From positions 238,546 through 302,545 of the forward strand of contig NZ_LMTZ01000085.1 in NCBI RefSeq assembly GCF_001456025.1: a stretch of DNA of 64,000 bases, given 5' to 3'. This stretch comes from Mastigocoleus testarum BC008. GTDB taxonomy: Bacteria > Cyanobacteriota > Cyanobacteriia > Cyanobacteriales > Nostocaceae. A program made the translations under genes and the position numbers. The notes under the pieces were generated by a model that worked only from the letters and a program-made list of their open reading frames with translations, was not told the DNA's origin and ran no database searches. Of this stretch, positions 56,349 to 64,000 are shown piece by piece (the stretch's first letter is position 1; every line of letters begins with the position of its first letter).

Positions 56349-56573
56349 TTAACTATCTTGCAAATTTTCGATCAATAAATCTACTTGCTGCTGACGTTCT
56401 CGTAGAAAAGTTTCGCATTCACACAAAGATTTTGCAGCCACAGCAAACTGCTCGAACACTTCTTCCAAATCTAAATTACCCGCCTCAATGCTAGCTATTA
56501 TTGCCTCTACCTCAGCAACCTTCGCCTCATAATTCCACTCAGAATCCAATTTTTCAGCCGATTTCATGATCAT
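56349..56573 (-). CDS. xseB: exodeoxyribonuclease VII small subunit
   Basis: The 74-residue protein has the XseB pattern: [54 protein letters not shown], two long helices. It binds several-fold to XseA to form exonuclease VII, which degrades single-stranded DNA from both ends in mismatch repair and recombination. The start may be ATG 56573 or 56567. Either way it overlaps the end of xseA, so the two are coupled. Confidence 0.93.
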   Translation of the reverse strand: MIMKSAEKLDSEWNYEAKVAEVEAIIASIEAGNLDLEEVFEQFAVAAKSLCECETFLRERQQQVDLLIENLQDS

Positions 56574-57840
56574 TAGAGTCTTTATCCCTTAATGCCCTAG
56601 TATTTTTTATTTCTGTAACTCGTACCTGAATTTCTCCATCATTCAACTCTACCAATAACCGATCCCCCTCAGTCAAGTCAGCAGCACAACGAGCAATAAT
56701 TCCGTTTTCTTGTCTTACTACAGCATAACCACGCTTTAGTACTGCTTTAGGGTCAAGAGTTGCTAATTTTTGTCTCAACATCTCTACATATGCAAAAGAT
56801 TGTTGCAACTGCAAGGTTGTTCCCTGCAACAATCTCTGACGCTTCCAACTTAAGGCTTGTAATTCCTGTTCAATTTGCCGATCTAAGCCCAAACGTCGCA
56901 AACGATTTTCGATTAATTGCAATCTATCTGCTGCATCTGTGTAACAGTTACCCACTACTTCATATAAAGTAGTAACTCGTTCTTGATGCTGACTGTAAAG
57001 TTCTGCGATCGCAGGTACAACTAATTCTGCCGCTGCTGTGGGGGTGTGTACTCTTCGATCTGCAACCAAATCTACCAATGATTCATCTCTTTGATGACCG
57101 ATACCCGTAATTATCGGTATCGAACATTCAGCAACTGCTCTGACTACTCGTTCATCATTAAAACAAGCTAATTCTTCTACAGCCCCTCCACCACGGGATA
57201 AAATCAACACTTCTGCCCGTTTGTCCTCTTCTACCCTCTTAATTGCTTTAACAATTGAAGTCGGTGCTTGTTCCCCTTGGACTGTCGCCGGAGAAAACAA
57301 TACGTGTAAACCCGGATATCTCTGTTTTAAAGTTTTTTGAATATCGCCCCAAGCTGCTGCGGTTGGTGAAGTGACAACAGCAATCGTTTGGGGATGGGAA
57401 GGAAGGGATTTTTTTCTCTCAACATCAAATAAACCTTCAACCTCCAAACGTTTTCGTAGTTGCTGGTAACGTAACGCCTGTAAACCAACACCAGCAGGCA
57501 AAGTTTGCCATACATTAAGTTGATATTCTCCCCTTGCAGGATATAATCGCAAACTACCCAGAATAATTAACTGTTCCCCAACTTTTGGTAACTGGGCGAG
57601 TTTTCCTAGCTGACTCCTCCAAATTACGCATTTAATAGCTGCGCCACCATCAGGGTCTTGGAAAGTGAAAAATAATCCGACCTTATGATTATTGGCGCTA
57701 GAAACTTCTCCTTTCACCCAAATTTGGCGTAAATGCTTGTCCTCTTCCACAAGCAAACGAATGTAGTCAGTTAATCCAGTTACTGAAAGCGCTGTATCAG
57801 CAATGAGGTCGACAGCAGAATTAGAAAGCTCAAAAGACAT
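56554..57840 (-). CDS. xseA: exodeoxyribonuclease VII large subunit
   Basis: The 428-residue protein has the N-terminal OB domain ([54 protein letters not shown]). The catalytic domain follows ([88 protein letters not shown]), then coiled coils and the C-terminal [13 protein letters not shown]. Length and motifs are complete. xseB follows with a 20-base overlap, forming an operon. Confidence 0.95.
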   Translation of the reverse strand: MSFELSNSAVDLIADTALSVTGLTDYIRLLVEEDKHLRQIWVKGEVSSANNHKVGLFFTFQDPDGGAAIKCVIWRSQLGKLAQLPKVGEQLIILGSLRLYPARGEYQLNVWQTLPAGVGLQALRYQQLRKRLEVEGLFDVERKKSLPSHPQTIAVVTSPTAAAWGDIQKTLKQRYPGLHVLFSPATVQGEQAPTSIVKAIKRVEEDKRAEVLILSRGGGAVEELACFNDERVVRAVAECSIPIITGIGHQRDESLVDLVADRRVHTPTAAAELVVPAIAELYSQHQERVTTLYEVVGNCYTDAADRLQLIENRLRRLGLDRQIEQELQALSWKRQRLLQGTTLQLQQSFAYVEMLRQKLATLDPKAVLKRGYAVVRQENGIIARCAADLTEGDRLLVELNDGEIQVRVTEIKNTRALRDKDSNDHEIG

Positions 57841-58581
57841 GATTTTGGTGGGAACGGACGCGAGTCTAGATGTATTATTTTTTATGTTTGCTTATATAAC
57901 GATAAAGACCCTTAATGTAGCACCAATTAAATCAGATGTCATCAATTTAGGGTCGTAAGTCAATTTCCTATCAGGTCTATTAAAATATAGTTTCAATCCT
58001 TTTTTAAATATTTTTTAGTTTTCATTCTAATGTGCGAAACATGCCTTATAGTTACTGCATAATCATTATGTAACTTTGTCAACTAACTGAGTGAAAAAGA
58101 AGATTATTCTACATATCGACTAAGTAATAATACGTTATTCAGTAAAGTTCAATTACTTGTATCATTTCGGTCTCACACATTCACACAGAACAGAGAATAT
58201 CAATATAGGAAACATCAATATCGGTATTACGAGAGGGATTTTTCTTCCCACTTGTTACTTTTAAAATTCCAATAACGAAGTTCGATAATTCTCATATTTT
58301 GTTGTTGTAATTAATTTGATAGTCAACTTAAATCACCAATCTTTTAATCTTTAACGCTACTATTACCTACCAAGTAAGCTGTAAATTAGGATGTCCTCAC
58401 ACTTTCACAGCAAGTCAATTAAAAATAAACAGATCCATTTTCGCATTTTTCACGTAAAGTAGTATTTATGTTCTAGTTAACATCTTAGATCGAAATTTAA
58501 AATTAGGCACGACTCATCTTACTGATCGACGTCTTTCGTGCTTGGAACATTTGGAATTAAATTATTATCTTAGAGGCAATA
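57841..58581. other. recA upstream region
   Basis: About 740 bases between divergent xseA and recA. I could not find a clear cyanobacterial LexA box (agtac-type). There is a gaggc ribosome binding site just before recA ATG. A segment gtcctcacac (near 58393) resembles part of the Yfr1 motif but lacks a terminator hairpin. Confidence 0.5.
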
Positions 58582-59694
58582 ATGGCTGTTAACACCACTG
58601 ATAATGCAGGAAAGGAAAAAGCCCTCAATATGGTACTGAGCCAGATTGAGCGTACCTTTGGAAAAGGCACAATTATGCGCCTGGGGGATGCTTCCCGGAT
58701 GAAGGTAGAAACCATTTGCACTGGTGCGCTCACTTTGGATCTGGCTTTGGGAGGTGGTTTACCCAAAGGAAGGGTAATTGAAATTTATGGTCCAGAAAGT
58801 TCGGCAAAAACAACAGTAGCGCTGCATGCGATCGCAGAAGTACAAAAAGCAGGTGGTATTGCAGCTTTTGTCGATGCAGAGCATGCTCTTGACCCCACCT
58901 ATGCATCTGCGCTGGGTGTAGACATCGAAAATTTACTAGTATCTCAGCCCGATACAGGTGAAGCAGCCTTAGAAATTGTCGATCAATTGGTCCGTTCTGC
59001 AGCGGTGGATATTGTGGTTGTGGACTCTGTTGCGGCGTTGGTCCCTCGAGCAGAAATTGAGGGAGATATGGGTGATGCTCACGTAGGTTTACAAGCTCGT
59101 TTAATGAGTCAAGCTCTACGTAAAATTACTGGTAATATTGGTAAATCTGGTTGTACTGTTCTATTTATTAACCAGCTCCGGCAAAAAATTGGTATTAGCT
59201 ACGGTAACCCAGAAACTACAACTGGTGGTAATGCTTTAAAATACTATTCCTCTGTTCGTTTGGATATTCGCCGAATTCAGACCTTGAAAAAAGGTACCGA
59301 GGAGTTTGGGATTCGAGTCAAAGTTAAAGTAGCAAAAAATAAGGTCGCTCCACCATTTAGAATTGCAGAATTTGATGTTATTTTCGGTCGAGGAATTTCC
59401 ACTTTAGGATGTATTGTTGATTTAGCAGAAGAAACAGGAATTCTCAATCGTAAAGGTGCTTGGTACAGCTACAACGGCGATAATATTTCCCAAGGTCGAG
59501 ATAATGCGATTAAATACCTTGAAGAGAATCCAGAGATTACCGAAACAATTAGACAGTTAGTACGTGAAAAACTAGATTTAGGAGCAGTTGTTTCTTCTAA
59601 TTCTGTAAGCAGCAAAAACGGTAAGAGCAGCAAAAAAGAAAAATCCAGTGATGAAGGATTAGATAAAGCATCACCAGAAAGCAGCAAAAAATAA
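58582..59694 (+). CDS. recA: recombinase RecA
   Basis: The 370-residue protein has the RecA hallmarks: [23 protein letters not shown], Walker [10 protein letters not shown], Walker [23 protein letters not shown], loop 2 region [36 protein letters not shown] and the C-terminal lobe. A Ser/Lys-rich tail ([17 protein letters not shown]) replaces the acidic tail of enterobacterial RecA and is common in cyanobacteria. The Walker [10 protein letters not shown] has Ala where E. coli has Gly or Ser; this is normal in cyanobacteria. It drives homologous pairing and LexA self-cleavage. Confidence 0.98.
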   Translation: MAVNTTDNAGKEKALNMVLSQIERTFGKGTIMRLGDASRMKVETICTGALTLDLALGGGLPKGRVIEIYGPESSAKTTVALHAIAEVQKAGGIAAFVDAEHALDPTYASALGVDIENLLVSQPDTGEAALEIVDQLVRSAAVDIVVVDSVAALVPRAEIEGDMGDAHVGLQARLMSQALRKITGNIGKSGCTVLFINQLRQKIGISYGNPETTTGGNALKYYSSVRLDIRRIQTLKKGTEEFGIRVKVKVAKNKVAPPFRIAEFDVIFGRGISTLGCIVDLAEETGILNRKGAWYSYNGDNISQGRDNAIKYLEENPEITETIRQLVREKLDLGAVVSSNSVSSKNGKSSKKEKSSDEGLDKASPESSKK

Positions 59695-59704
59695 ATATAA
59701 ATAA

Positions 59705-59739
59705 CTCGAGCCTTCTTTATTTTTTCAGGGAGGCTTGAG
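59705..59739 (+). terminator. possible terminator hairpin after recA
   Basis: A stem ctcgagcct (59705-59713) / aggcttgag (59731-59739), with one wobble pair, encloses a 17-base T-rich loop. There is no T run behind it, so its terminator role is uncertain. Confidence 0.4.
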
Positions 59740-59782
59740 CAAATTGGAATGTTTACAGTAAATATAAAATACTGATTACCAA

Positions 59783-59938
59783 TTCCCAATCCCCATATGC
59801 CGCTATGAGCGCGCTTGCGCGTTAGCACATTAGTGAAAGCGAAGCGTGACGTTAGTCAGAGGCTTTGCCGACGCCGTAGGCTCTAGCGGTGCGTTAGCAC
59901 AGGCGGCGGGCGGCACGCAGTGCTATCCCCAATCCCCT
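59783..59938. repeat. GC-rich dispersed palindromic repeat, copy 2 (inverted)
   Basis: In reverse complement this block aligns with 18061-18210: cctgtgctaacgcaccgctag, agcctctgactaacgtcac and cttcgctttc are shared in the same order, with small differences. It is flanked by aatcccc on both sides, as is copy 1. It lies between recA and the convergent FHA gene. Confidence 0.8.
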
Positions 59939-59949
59939 AAGTGTAATTT

Positions 59950-60720
59950 TTATTTTGATTCAAAGAAACTATCAACTATTTCTGAATTTTGATGTAATTT
60001 TAAATGTTTCTCTAAGATAGATATTCCTACAAGATGGCGGTCGCTGCTCTTAAGTTTTTGAAGTATTTCTGGAGAAGAACTTAAGCTTGAAGGAAATTGT
60101 TTTGTTTCGTCAGAAAAATTCTCAGGTTCACGAGTATTTAATTTATTTTTTTTAGGTATTGATTGCGTTAATAGCTCGGTGGCTACAATAGGTAGGATTT
60201 GGGTAGATAAATTAATGAAAAATGGAAAAATTAAATTTCCTAAACGTATAGAATCCCCATCTTGAATTTCTTGGGATTGATAAATTCTCTCCCCATTTAC
60301 ATAAGAACCATTAGTACTGTTGAAATCAATTAGAATAAAACCTTTCGCTTTGAGGTATTGAATTGCTGCATGATGTCGAGAGATATATTGGTTACCAACG
60401 CAAATTCCATTATTTTCACCACGACCGATTGTCCATATTAATTGTGGTTGTCGCAACTTGCGAGATTTTCCTTCTCCTAAATTAGTAATAATGCAAGACT
60501 CTTTTCCATTAATTACAGCTTGGACATAACTTTGTCTTGTTTGTTCGAAAGATAAATCAGTAAGATTTTCTAGTTGGAGAATTTGATTTAAAAGAGCACC
60601 ATGATGTTCATATAACTTCAAAAAAACTTGATAAAGTTGTAGCTTTTTCTGAAGTTCACTTTGAGCTAACTCAGCCACTACAGGCGAACGTTCCACTCTT
60701 GATAAATGTAAGTTGCTCAT
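59950..60720 (-). CDS. FHA-domain protein
   Basis: The 256-residue protein has a helical N-terminus (ELQKKLQLYQVFLKLYEHHGALLNQILQLENL, possibly coiled coil) and then an FHA domain (about 90-175): WTIGRGENNGICVGNQYISRHHAAIQY, then DFNSTNGSYVNGERI. These have the Gly-Arg, Ser-Arg-His and Thr-Asn-Gly residues that hold phosphothreonine. The C-terminal 80 residues are polar. Its neighbour on the same strand (at 61.0-62.7 kb) is a Ser/Thr kinase, so this protein may read phosphorylation marks made by it. That link is inferred. Confidence 0.88.
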   Translation of the reverse strand: MSNLHLSRVERSPVVAELAQSELQKKLQLYQVFLKLYEHHGALLNQILQLENLTDLSFEQTRQSYVQAVINGKESCIITNLGEGKSRKLRQPQLIWTIGRGENNGICVGNQYISRHHAAIQYLKAKGFILIDFNSTNGSYVNGERIYQSQEIQDGDSIRLGNLIFPFFINLSTQILPIVATELLTQSIPKKNKLNTREPENFSDETKQFPSSLSSSPEILQKLKSSDRHLVGISILEKHLKLHQNSEIVDSFFESK

Positions 60721-61043
60721 ATCGATTGTAAATGTTTGGTGTCATTTTAAAAGCAGAAAAGTATTGGTACCGATTTTCTACCGAGACACTGATTTCAAGC
60801 AGGTTTATCCCCACTACTCGATAAATACGAAATTACCGAGAGTTTTCTTTAAAAAAATTAATTTTGACTGGCGTTCGGTATCACTATCTGCTTCCATGAG
60901 AAAATCTGAATTTTAAATAATATACTTAGGTGTACACTTTTAGATTAAAGTTTTTGTATATTTGTTGTAACCGCGTTATTACCGAAATTATTAAAAAAAC
61001 ATAAATCACTAATCAACAAGCATCATTAAATAGTTATTAATAA

Positions 61044-62654
61044 TCACAACAAACCACGTCGACCATTGGGACGAATAGTCATCCAGTTTGTTTTAGCTAA
61101 CGCAAGTTGCTCATCTGTAACTTTAGCTCCAGTTAAATTAGCTCCACACAGATTTGCTCCTCGAAGATTAGCATGGGAAAGATAAGCATTACTGAGGTCT
61201 GCACCACGTAGATCGGCTCCTTCTAAATCGGCGTAGGAGAGGTAAGTTTTACTCAAGTTAGAATCCCGGAGATTTGCGCGATTCAAGCTTGCTTTCCCAA
61301 AGTCGTTATTATGAAGATTAGCTCCTTGGAAGTTAGTTTTTTCTAAACGGGAAGAATGAAAATTAGTTTCAGATAAATTTGCGCCAGGAAGATTTAGCAG
61401 ACTTAAATTATGGGAAGCAAAATCTCGCCGACCTTTAAGATATGCAGCTAATAAATTCTCGGCATTTAAGTAAGGCTGTAATTTAATTCTGCTAACAGAT
61501 GTGGAGTTTCCCGAATGAACATTAGTGCTTGACGATCTTGGTTGTGTTGTTACGACTCGCTGACGTGAATCCTTGATATTGGAATTTGTATCTGGGATAC
61601 GAGCACGTCTCGCACGAATTGCAGCTGCAACTTGAGCGACACCAGAACTACTGCTATTTCCAGTTGAATTATTCGAACTGTTGTCAAAATTGGAGTATTT
61701 TCCTTTTCCGATATTATTTGGTTGTGCAACCAAGCCATCAGCTAAACTATCCAGATAAGGCTCCATTTCCAAAGCTCTAAGAACTTCAGAAGCCGAATGG
61801 TAACGATTGCGGACAGAGACTTCAAGCATCTTACGCAACACTTCAATAAAGTGTTGACTAACTTTAACCATGTTTTCCCACATCATTTCACCAGTTGTGG
61901 GATTGTATTCTAAGTCTTTGGGTGATTTACCAGTTAATAAGTAAATGCAAGTAATTCCCAAAGCATAAATATCACTAGCGTAGACCGGTCGCATAGCCAT
62001 TTGTTCTGGTGGAGCAAAACCAGGAGTACCAATAGCGTATGCAGTCAGCGCAGTCTGACCAGATTGTGATGCAGCAATTTGAGTTACTTGGTTTTTAACT
62101 GCACCAAAATCAATCAAAACCAATTTCTTATCTTGAGCGCGGCGAATTAAGTTAGCCGGTTTGATATCGCGGTGAATTACTTGACGTTCGTGGAGATATT
62201 GCAGTAAGGGTAACATTTCACAAAGAAACTCCCTGACATCAGTTTCATTTTGCGCTCCATTGCGTTTTACCTCTTGTTGTAGAGTTGCTCCACTGATATA
62301 TTCTTGTACTAAGTAAAAATGTTCTCTATCTTCAAAATAGTCTAATAATCGTGGCATCTGGGGATGATTGCCAATTTTTCCTAAAGTTACAGCTTCTCTT
62401 TCAAAAAGCTCGCGCGCCATCTGTAAGAGATAAGGTGCTGTTCCAGAAGGACGCAATTGTTTAATTACACAACGAGGTTGTCCCGGTAAAACTCTATCTT
62501 CAGCTAAAAAAGTTGCTCCAAAGCCACCTTGACCTAAAGCTTTTAGCACTTGATAGCGATCGCGCAATAACAGTTGCGAGTCACAAGAGTGACACAATTT
62601 AGCATTTGCCTTATTTCTAGGCTCTGAACAATTAGGATTTAAGCAGTAGCTCAT
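61044..62654 (-). CDS. Ser/Thr protein kinase with N-terminal zinc ribbon and C-terminal pentapeptide repeats
   Basis: The 536-residue protein starts with a short zinc ribbon (Cys 4, 9, 21, 24). A Hanks-type kinase follows (about 33-290): glycine loop LGQGGFGATF, ATP-binding Lys in CVIKQL, catalytic loop HRDIKPANL, DFG in LIDFGAV, and the activation segment ending in GTPGFAPPEQ. A low-complexity Ser/Asn linker leads to about 18 pentapeptide repeats (ANLRGANLCGANLTGA type) that form a right-handed beta helix. No membrane helix is present. The pentapeptide part may be a docking surface. Cyanobacteria have many such kinases (Spk/Pkn). A Fur-box-like site lies upstream. Confidence 0.92.
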   Translation of the reverse strand: MSYCLNPNCSEPRNKANAKLCHSCDSQLLLRDRYQVLKALGQGGFGATFLAEDRVLPGQPRCVIKQLRPSGTAPYLLQMARELFEREAVTLGKIGNHPQMPRLLDYFEDREHFYLVQEYISGATLQQEVKRNGAQNETDVREFLCEMLPLLQYLHERQVIHRDIKPANLIRRAQDKKLVLIDFGAVKNQVTQIAASQSGQTALTAYAIGTPGFAPPEQMAMRPVYASDIYALGITCIYLLTGKSPKDLEYNPTTGEMMWENMVKVSQHFIEVLRKMLEVSVRNRYHSASEVLRALEMEPYLDSLADGLVAQPNNIGKGKYSNFDNSSNNSTGNSSSSGVAQVAAAIRARRARIPDTNSNIKDSRQRVVTTQPRSSSTNVHSGNSTSVSRIKLQPYLNAENLLAAYLKGRRDFASHNLSLLNLPGANLSETNFHSSRLEKTNFQGANLHNNDFGKASLNRANLRDSNLSKTYLSYADLEGADLRGADLSNAYLSHANLRGANLCGANLTGAKVTDEQLALAKTNWMTIRPNGRRGLL

Positions 62655-62999
62655 GTACTGTAAACTCGCAGCAATACGAATACATTAGGTCTTTACACCC
62701 TAATCTCATTATTCAAATTAGAACTTAATGTCGCTAGGTAAATTCTGCTGTAAAACCTTTAAAGAGTTGCTAAAGATTGACCGATATTGGGTAAAGTCAT
62801 GGAAAAACCACGAGTTTTGATCCGGAATAGCATTTTATGTGTAGCATTACGTAATTAGTTTAAGACAATCAACAATGGGACTTCCAAAGAATAAAATAAT
62901 CAACAATGAAAATGATAATCATTGTAGAGGTGGGGAATCAGTGCTGCTGAGTCATTTTGTAGTGTTTAGTCTAAACTCCAGTTATTAATACATAACCCC
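62655..62999. other. upstream region of the kinase gene
   Basis: About 345 bases without a gene. The Fur-box-like sequence at 62908-62926 is listed separately. Nothing else was recognised. Confidence 0.5.
62908..62926. promoter_or_regulatory. Fur-box-like sequence upstream of the kinase
   Basis: gaaaatgataatcattgta matches the classical 19-bp Fur box (gataatgataatcattatc) at 16 positions, including the whole centre aatgataatcatt. It lies 254 bases upstream of the kinase start (minus strand) and 74 bases after the end of the pentapeptide gene. It suggests iron-dependent repression by a Fur-family protein. Confidence 0.55.
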
Positions 63000-63848
63000 T
63001 TACCAGGTTGAAAACCATAATCTTCGAATAAGATTGACAAACTTTGAGTAATTTTTATAAAACCCCAATCCCAGCTGTCGCTTTAAGGCTTCTGGTAGAT
63101 TCTTTGAGTTTTCCAAGCCGCGTACACCTTCCCAGTTTGTATCTTTATCCCAACGGCAACTGAGGAAGTACAGACCCCTCCTGAGGTTTGCGTAACTGAG
63201 GTCTGCGTTGCTGAGATCTGCGCCGCAAAGGTTTACACCCCTGAGAAGTGCAAAAGTAAGGTTTGCATTACTGAGGTTTGCATTACTGAGGTTTGCTCTG
63301 CTGAGGTTTGCTCTGCTGAGGTCGGCATGACTGAGATCTGCGCTCCAGAGGTTTGCTCTGCTGAGGTCAGCACCACTGAGGTTTCGTCTTTCAGATGGCT
63401 GATTAAAAATTTCCCAGACTAAACGCCATTTGTTGTCAAGTTTTGTCTGGTCGGAGATGATTGTATTTCTGAGGTTTGCTCTGCTGAGGTCGACACCACT
63501 GAGGTCGGCACCACTGAGGTCGGCATGGTTGAGGGCAGTACTATTAAGGTGGGCACCACTGAGGTTGGCACCACTGAGGTTGGCATCATAGAATGTGACA
63601 CGAAAGAGGTTGGCATTATTGAGTTTGGCATTATTGAGTTTGGCATGATAGAGTTCGGCACCATGGAGGTCGGCATCACTGAGGTTAGCGCCACTGAGGT
63701 TTACACCACCGAGATTGGCACAACTGAGGTTAACCCCATTGAGGTCAACTTCGCTGAGATCAACAAATATATTTAGATTTTTTCTTCTAAAATCATTCCA
63801 AGTATCTACATCTTGCTTCAGCAAAGCAAGATGTTTTTCATTAGCCAT
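63000..63848 (-). CDS. pentapeptide-repeat protein
   Basis: The 282-residue protein has a short N-terminal helix (ALLKQDVDTWNDFRRKN), then about 18 pentapeptides (ANLSGANLSDADLHGAEL), an interruption (about 138-158, KWRLVWEIFNQPSERR), about 14 more pentapeptides and a non-repeat C-terminus. It should form two beta-helix segments. No function can be read from sequence; most cyanobacterial members are uncharacterised, a few mimic DNA or dock partners. The DNA shows the repeats clearly as 15-bp units such as gaggtcggcaccact. It is on the same strand as the kinase gene, 345 bases before it. Confidence 0.9.
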   Translation of the reverse strand: MANEKHLALLKQDVDTWNDFRRKNLNIFVDLSEVDLNGVNLSCANLGGVNLSGANLSDADLHGAELYHAKLNNAKLNNANLFRVTFYDANLSGANLSGAHLNSTALNHADLSGADLSGVDLSRANLRNTIISDQTKLDNKWRLVWEIFNQPSERRNLSGADLSRANLWSADLSHADLSRANLSRANLSNANLSNANLTFALLRGVNLCGADLSNADLSYANLRRGLYFLSCRWDKDTNWEGVRGLENSKNLPEALKRQLGLGFYKNYSKFVNLIRRLWFSTW

Positions 63849-64000
63849 TGCAGGTTATCTTAATTTTTTATACTTACAGGACTTACGCAACTGGCATAAG
63901 CAATGGTGCGCCTCGGCGCACCGAGCGCCTAAAAAAACTACAGCGTATTGCAACTTTGGGGTGTCTCAGTTGCTCAATTAGATAGTTTGAAAGTAAATTA
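63849..64000. other. window end: spacer with hairpin repeat
   Basis: A hairpin ggtgcgc-ctcg-gcgcacc (63905-63922) follows aggacttacgcaac (63888), a string often seen in intergenic repeats of filamentous cyanobacteria. No gene start is visible before the window ends. Confidence 0.5.

Noticed and set aside
58390..58420. Third Yfr1 motif (gtcctcacac) before recA
   Set aside because: Only nine bases fit and no terminator hairpin follows.
63525..63776. Repetitive Thr/Glu/Val/Gly plus-strand frame
   Set aside because: Antisense of the pentapeptide repeats; no start signals.
1..64000. tRNA, rRNA or intact insertion sequence
   Set aside because: I looked for TpsiC-like ggttcga strings with cloverleaf context, rRNA cores and transposase motifs by eye and found none; a covariance search could still find something small.

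Overview
The window is AT-rich chromosomal DNA of a filamentous, heterocyst-forming cyanobacterium (Nostocales type). The evidence is a phycobilisome core gene (apcF), CP12, glnA with an NtcA-type promoter, a small secreted protein carrying the RGSGR pentapeptide (PatX-like, on a DIF+-like promoter), GCGATCGC (HIP1) octamers inside genes, short 7-bp tandem repeats (STRR) and long gene-poor spacers. The order apcF - glnA - small ORF - methyltransferase - patX agrees with what I remember of the Anabaena/Nostoc chromosome.

Layout. 1-12.7 kb: the end of an FHA/flavin reductase/2Fe-2S fusion protein, small unknown proteins, an FAD oxidoreductase, a long spacer with two Yfr1-like small RNA candidates, a sodium/solute symporter and a family 4 glycosyltransferase. 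13.3-18.8 kb: a C5-cytosine methyltransferase, a GTPase with a membrane tail, CP12, a TlyA-type rRNA methyltransferase and apcF. 19-31.7 kb: glnA, a methyltransferase, patX, a zinc dehydrogenase, a 1076-residue GH15/phosphorylase-kinase-like protein, mgtE with a structured leader, and a glutaredoxin-like protein. 31.9-43.2 kb: murE, two unusual histidine-kinase-like proteins, a BON-domain lipoprotein, bioF, and an spp-ruvA pair. 43.6-54.1 kb: a conflict/cell-death-type island. 54.1-56 kb: a higBA toxin-antitoxin pair between two copies of the start of a broken Rpn/DUF2887-like nuclease gene. 56.3-64 kb: xseAB, recA, an FHA protein, a Ser/Thr kinase with pentapeptide repeats, and a pentapeptide-repeat protein.

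The most remarkable region is 43.66-54.10 kb. A divergent, tightly packed block encodes a CorA-like two-helix membrane protein and a small partner on the minus strand. On the plus strand it encodes a caspase-STAND(NB-ARC)-helical-repeat protein, a second caspase fused to a degenerate (inactive) STAND module, a MoxR-type AAA+ ATPase, a vWA protein with a non-canonical MIDAS, and a five-part protein. This last protein joins the usual vWA/MoxR-associated N-terminal module to a HTH-like adaptor, a complete Ycf35 (DUF1257) domain and an IS1-type zinc ribbon. The overlaps and short spacings of the plus-strand genes imply coordinated expression. By analogy with known vWA-MoxR-associated ternary conflict systems, I infer a signal-dependent, caspase-executed defence or programmed-death system. 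The Ycf35-zinc-ribbon output is something I have not seen described.

Repeats are abundant: a 117-bp MITE-like element in two inverted copies (5.3 and 13.1 kb), a ~130-bp GC-rich palindromic element in two inverted copies (18.1 and 59.8 kb), further degenerate members, and STRRs, one of which overlaps the stop codon of the GH15 gene. I found no tRNA, rRNA, CRISPR array or intact insertion sequence.
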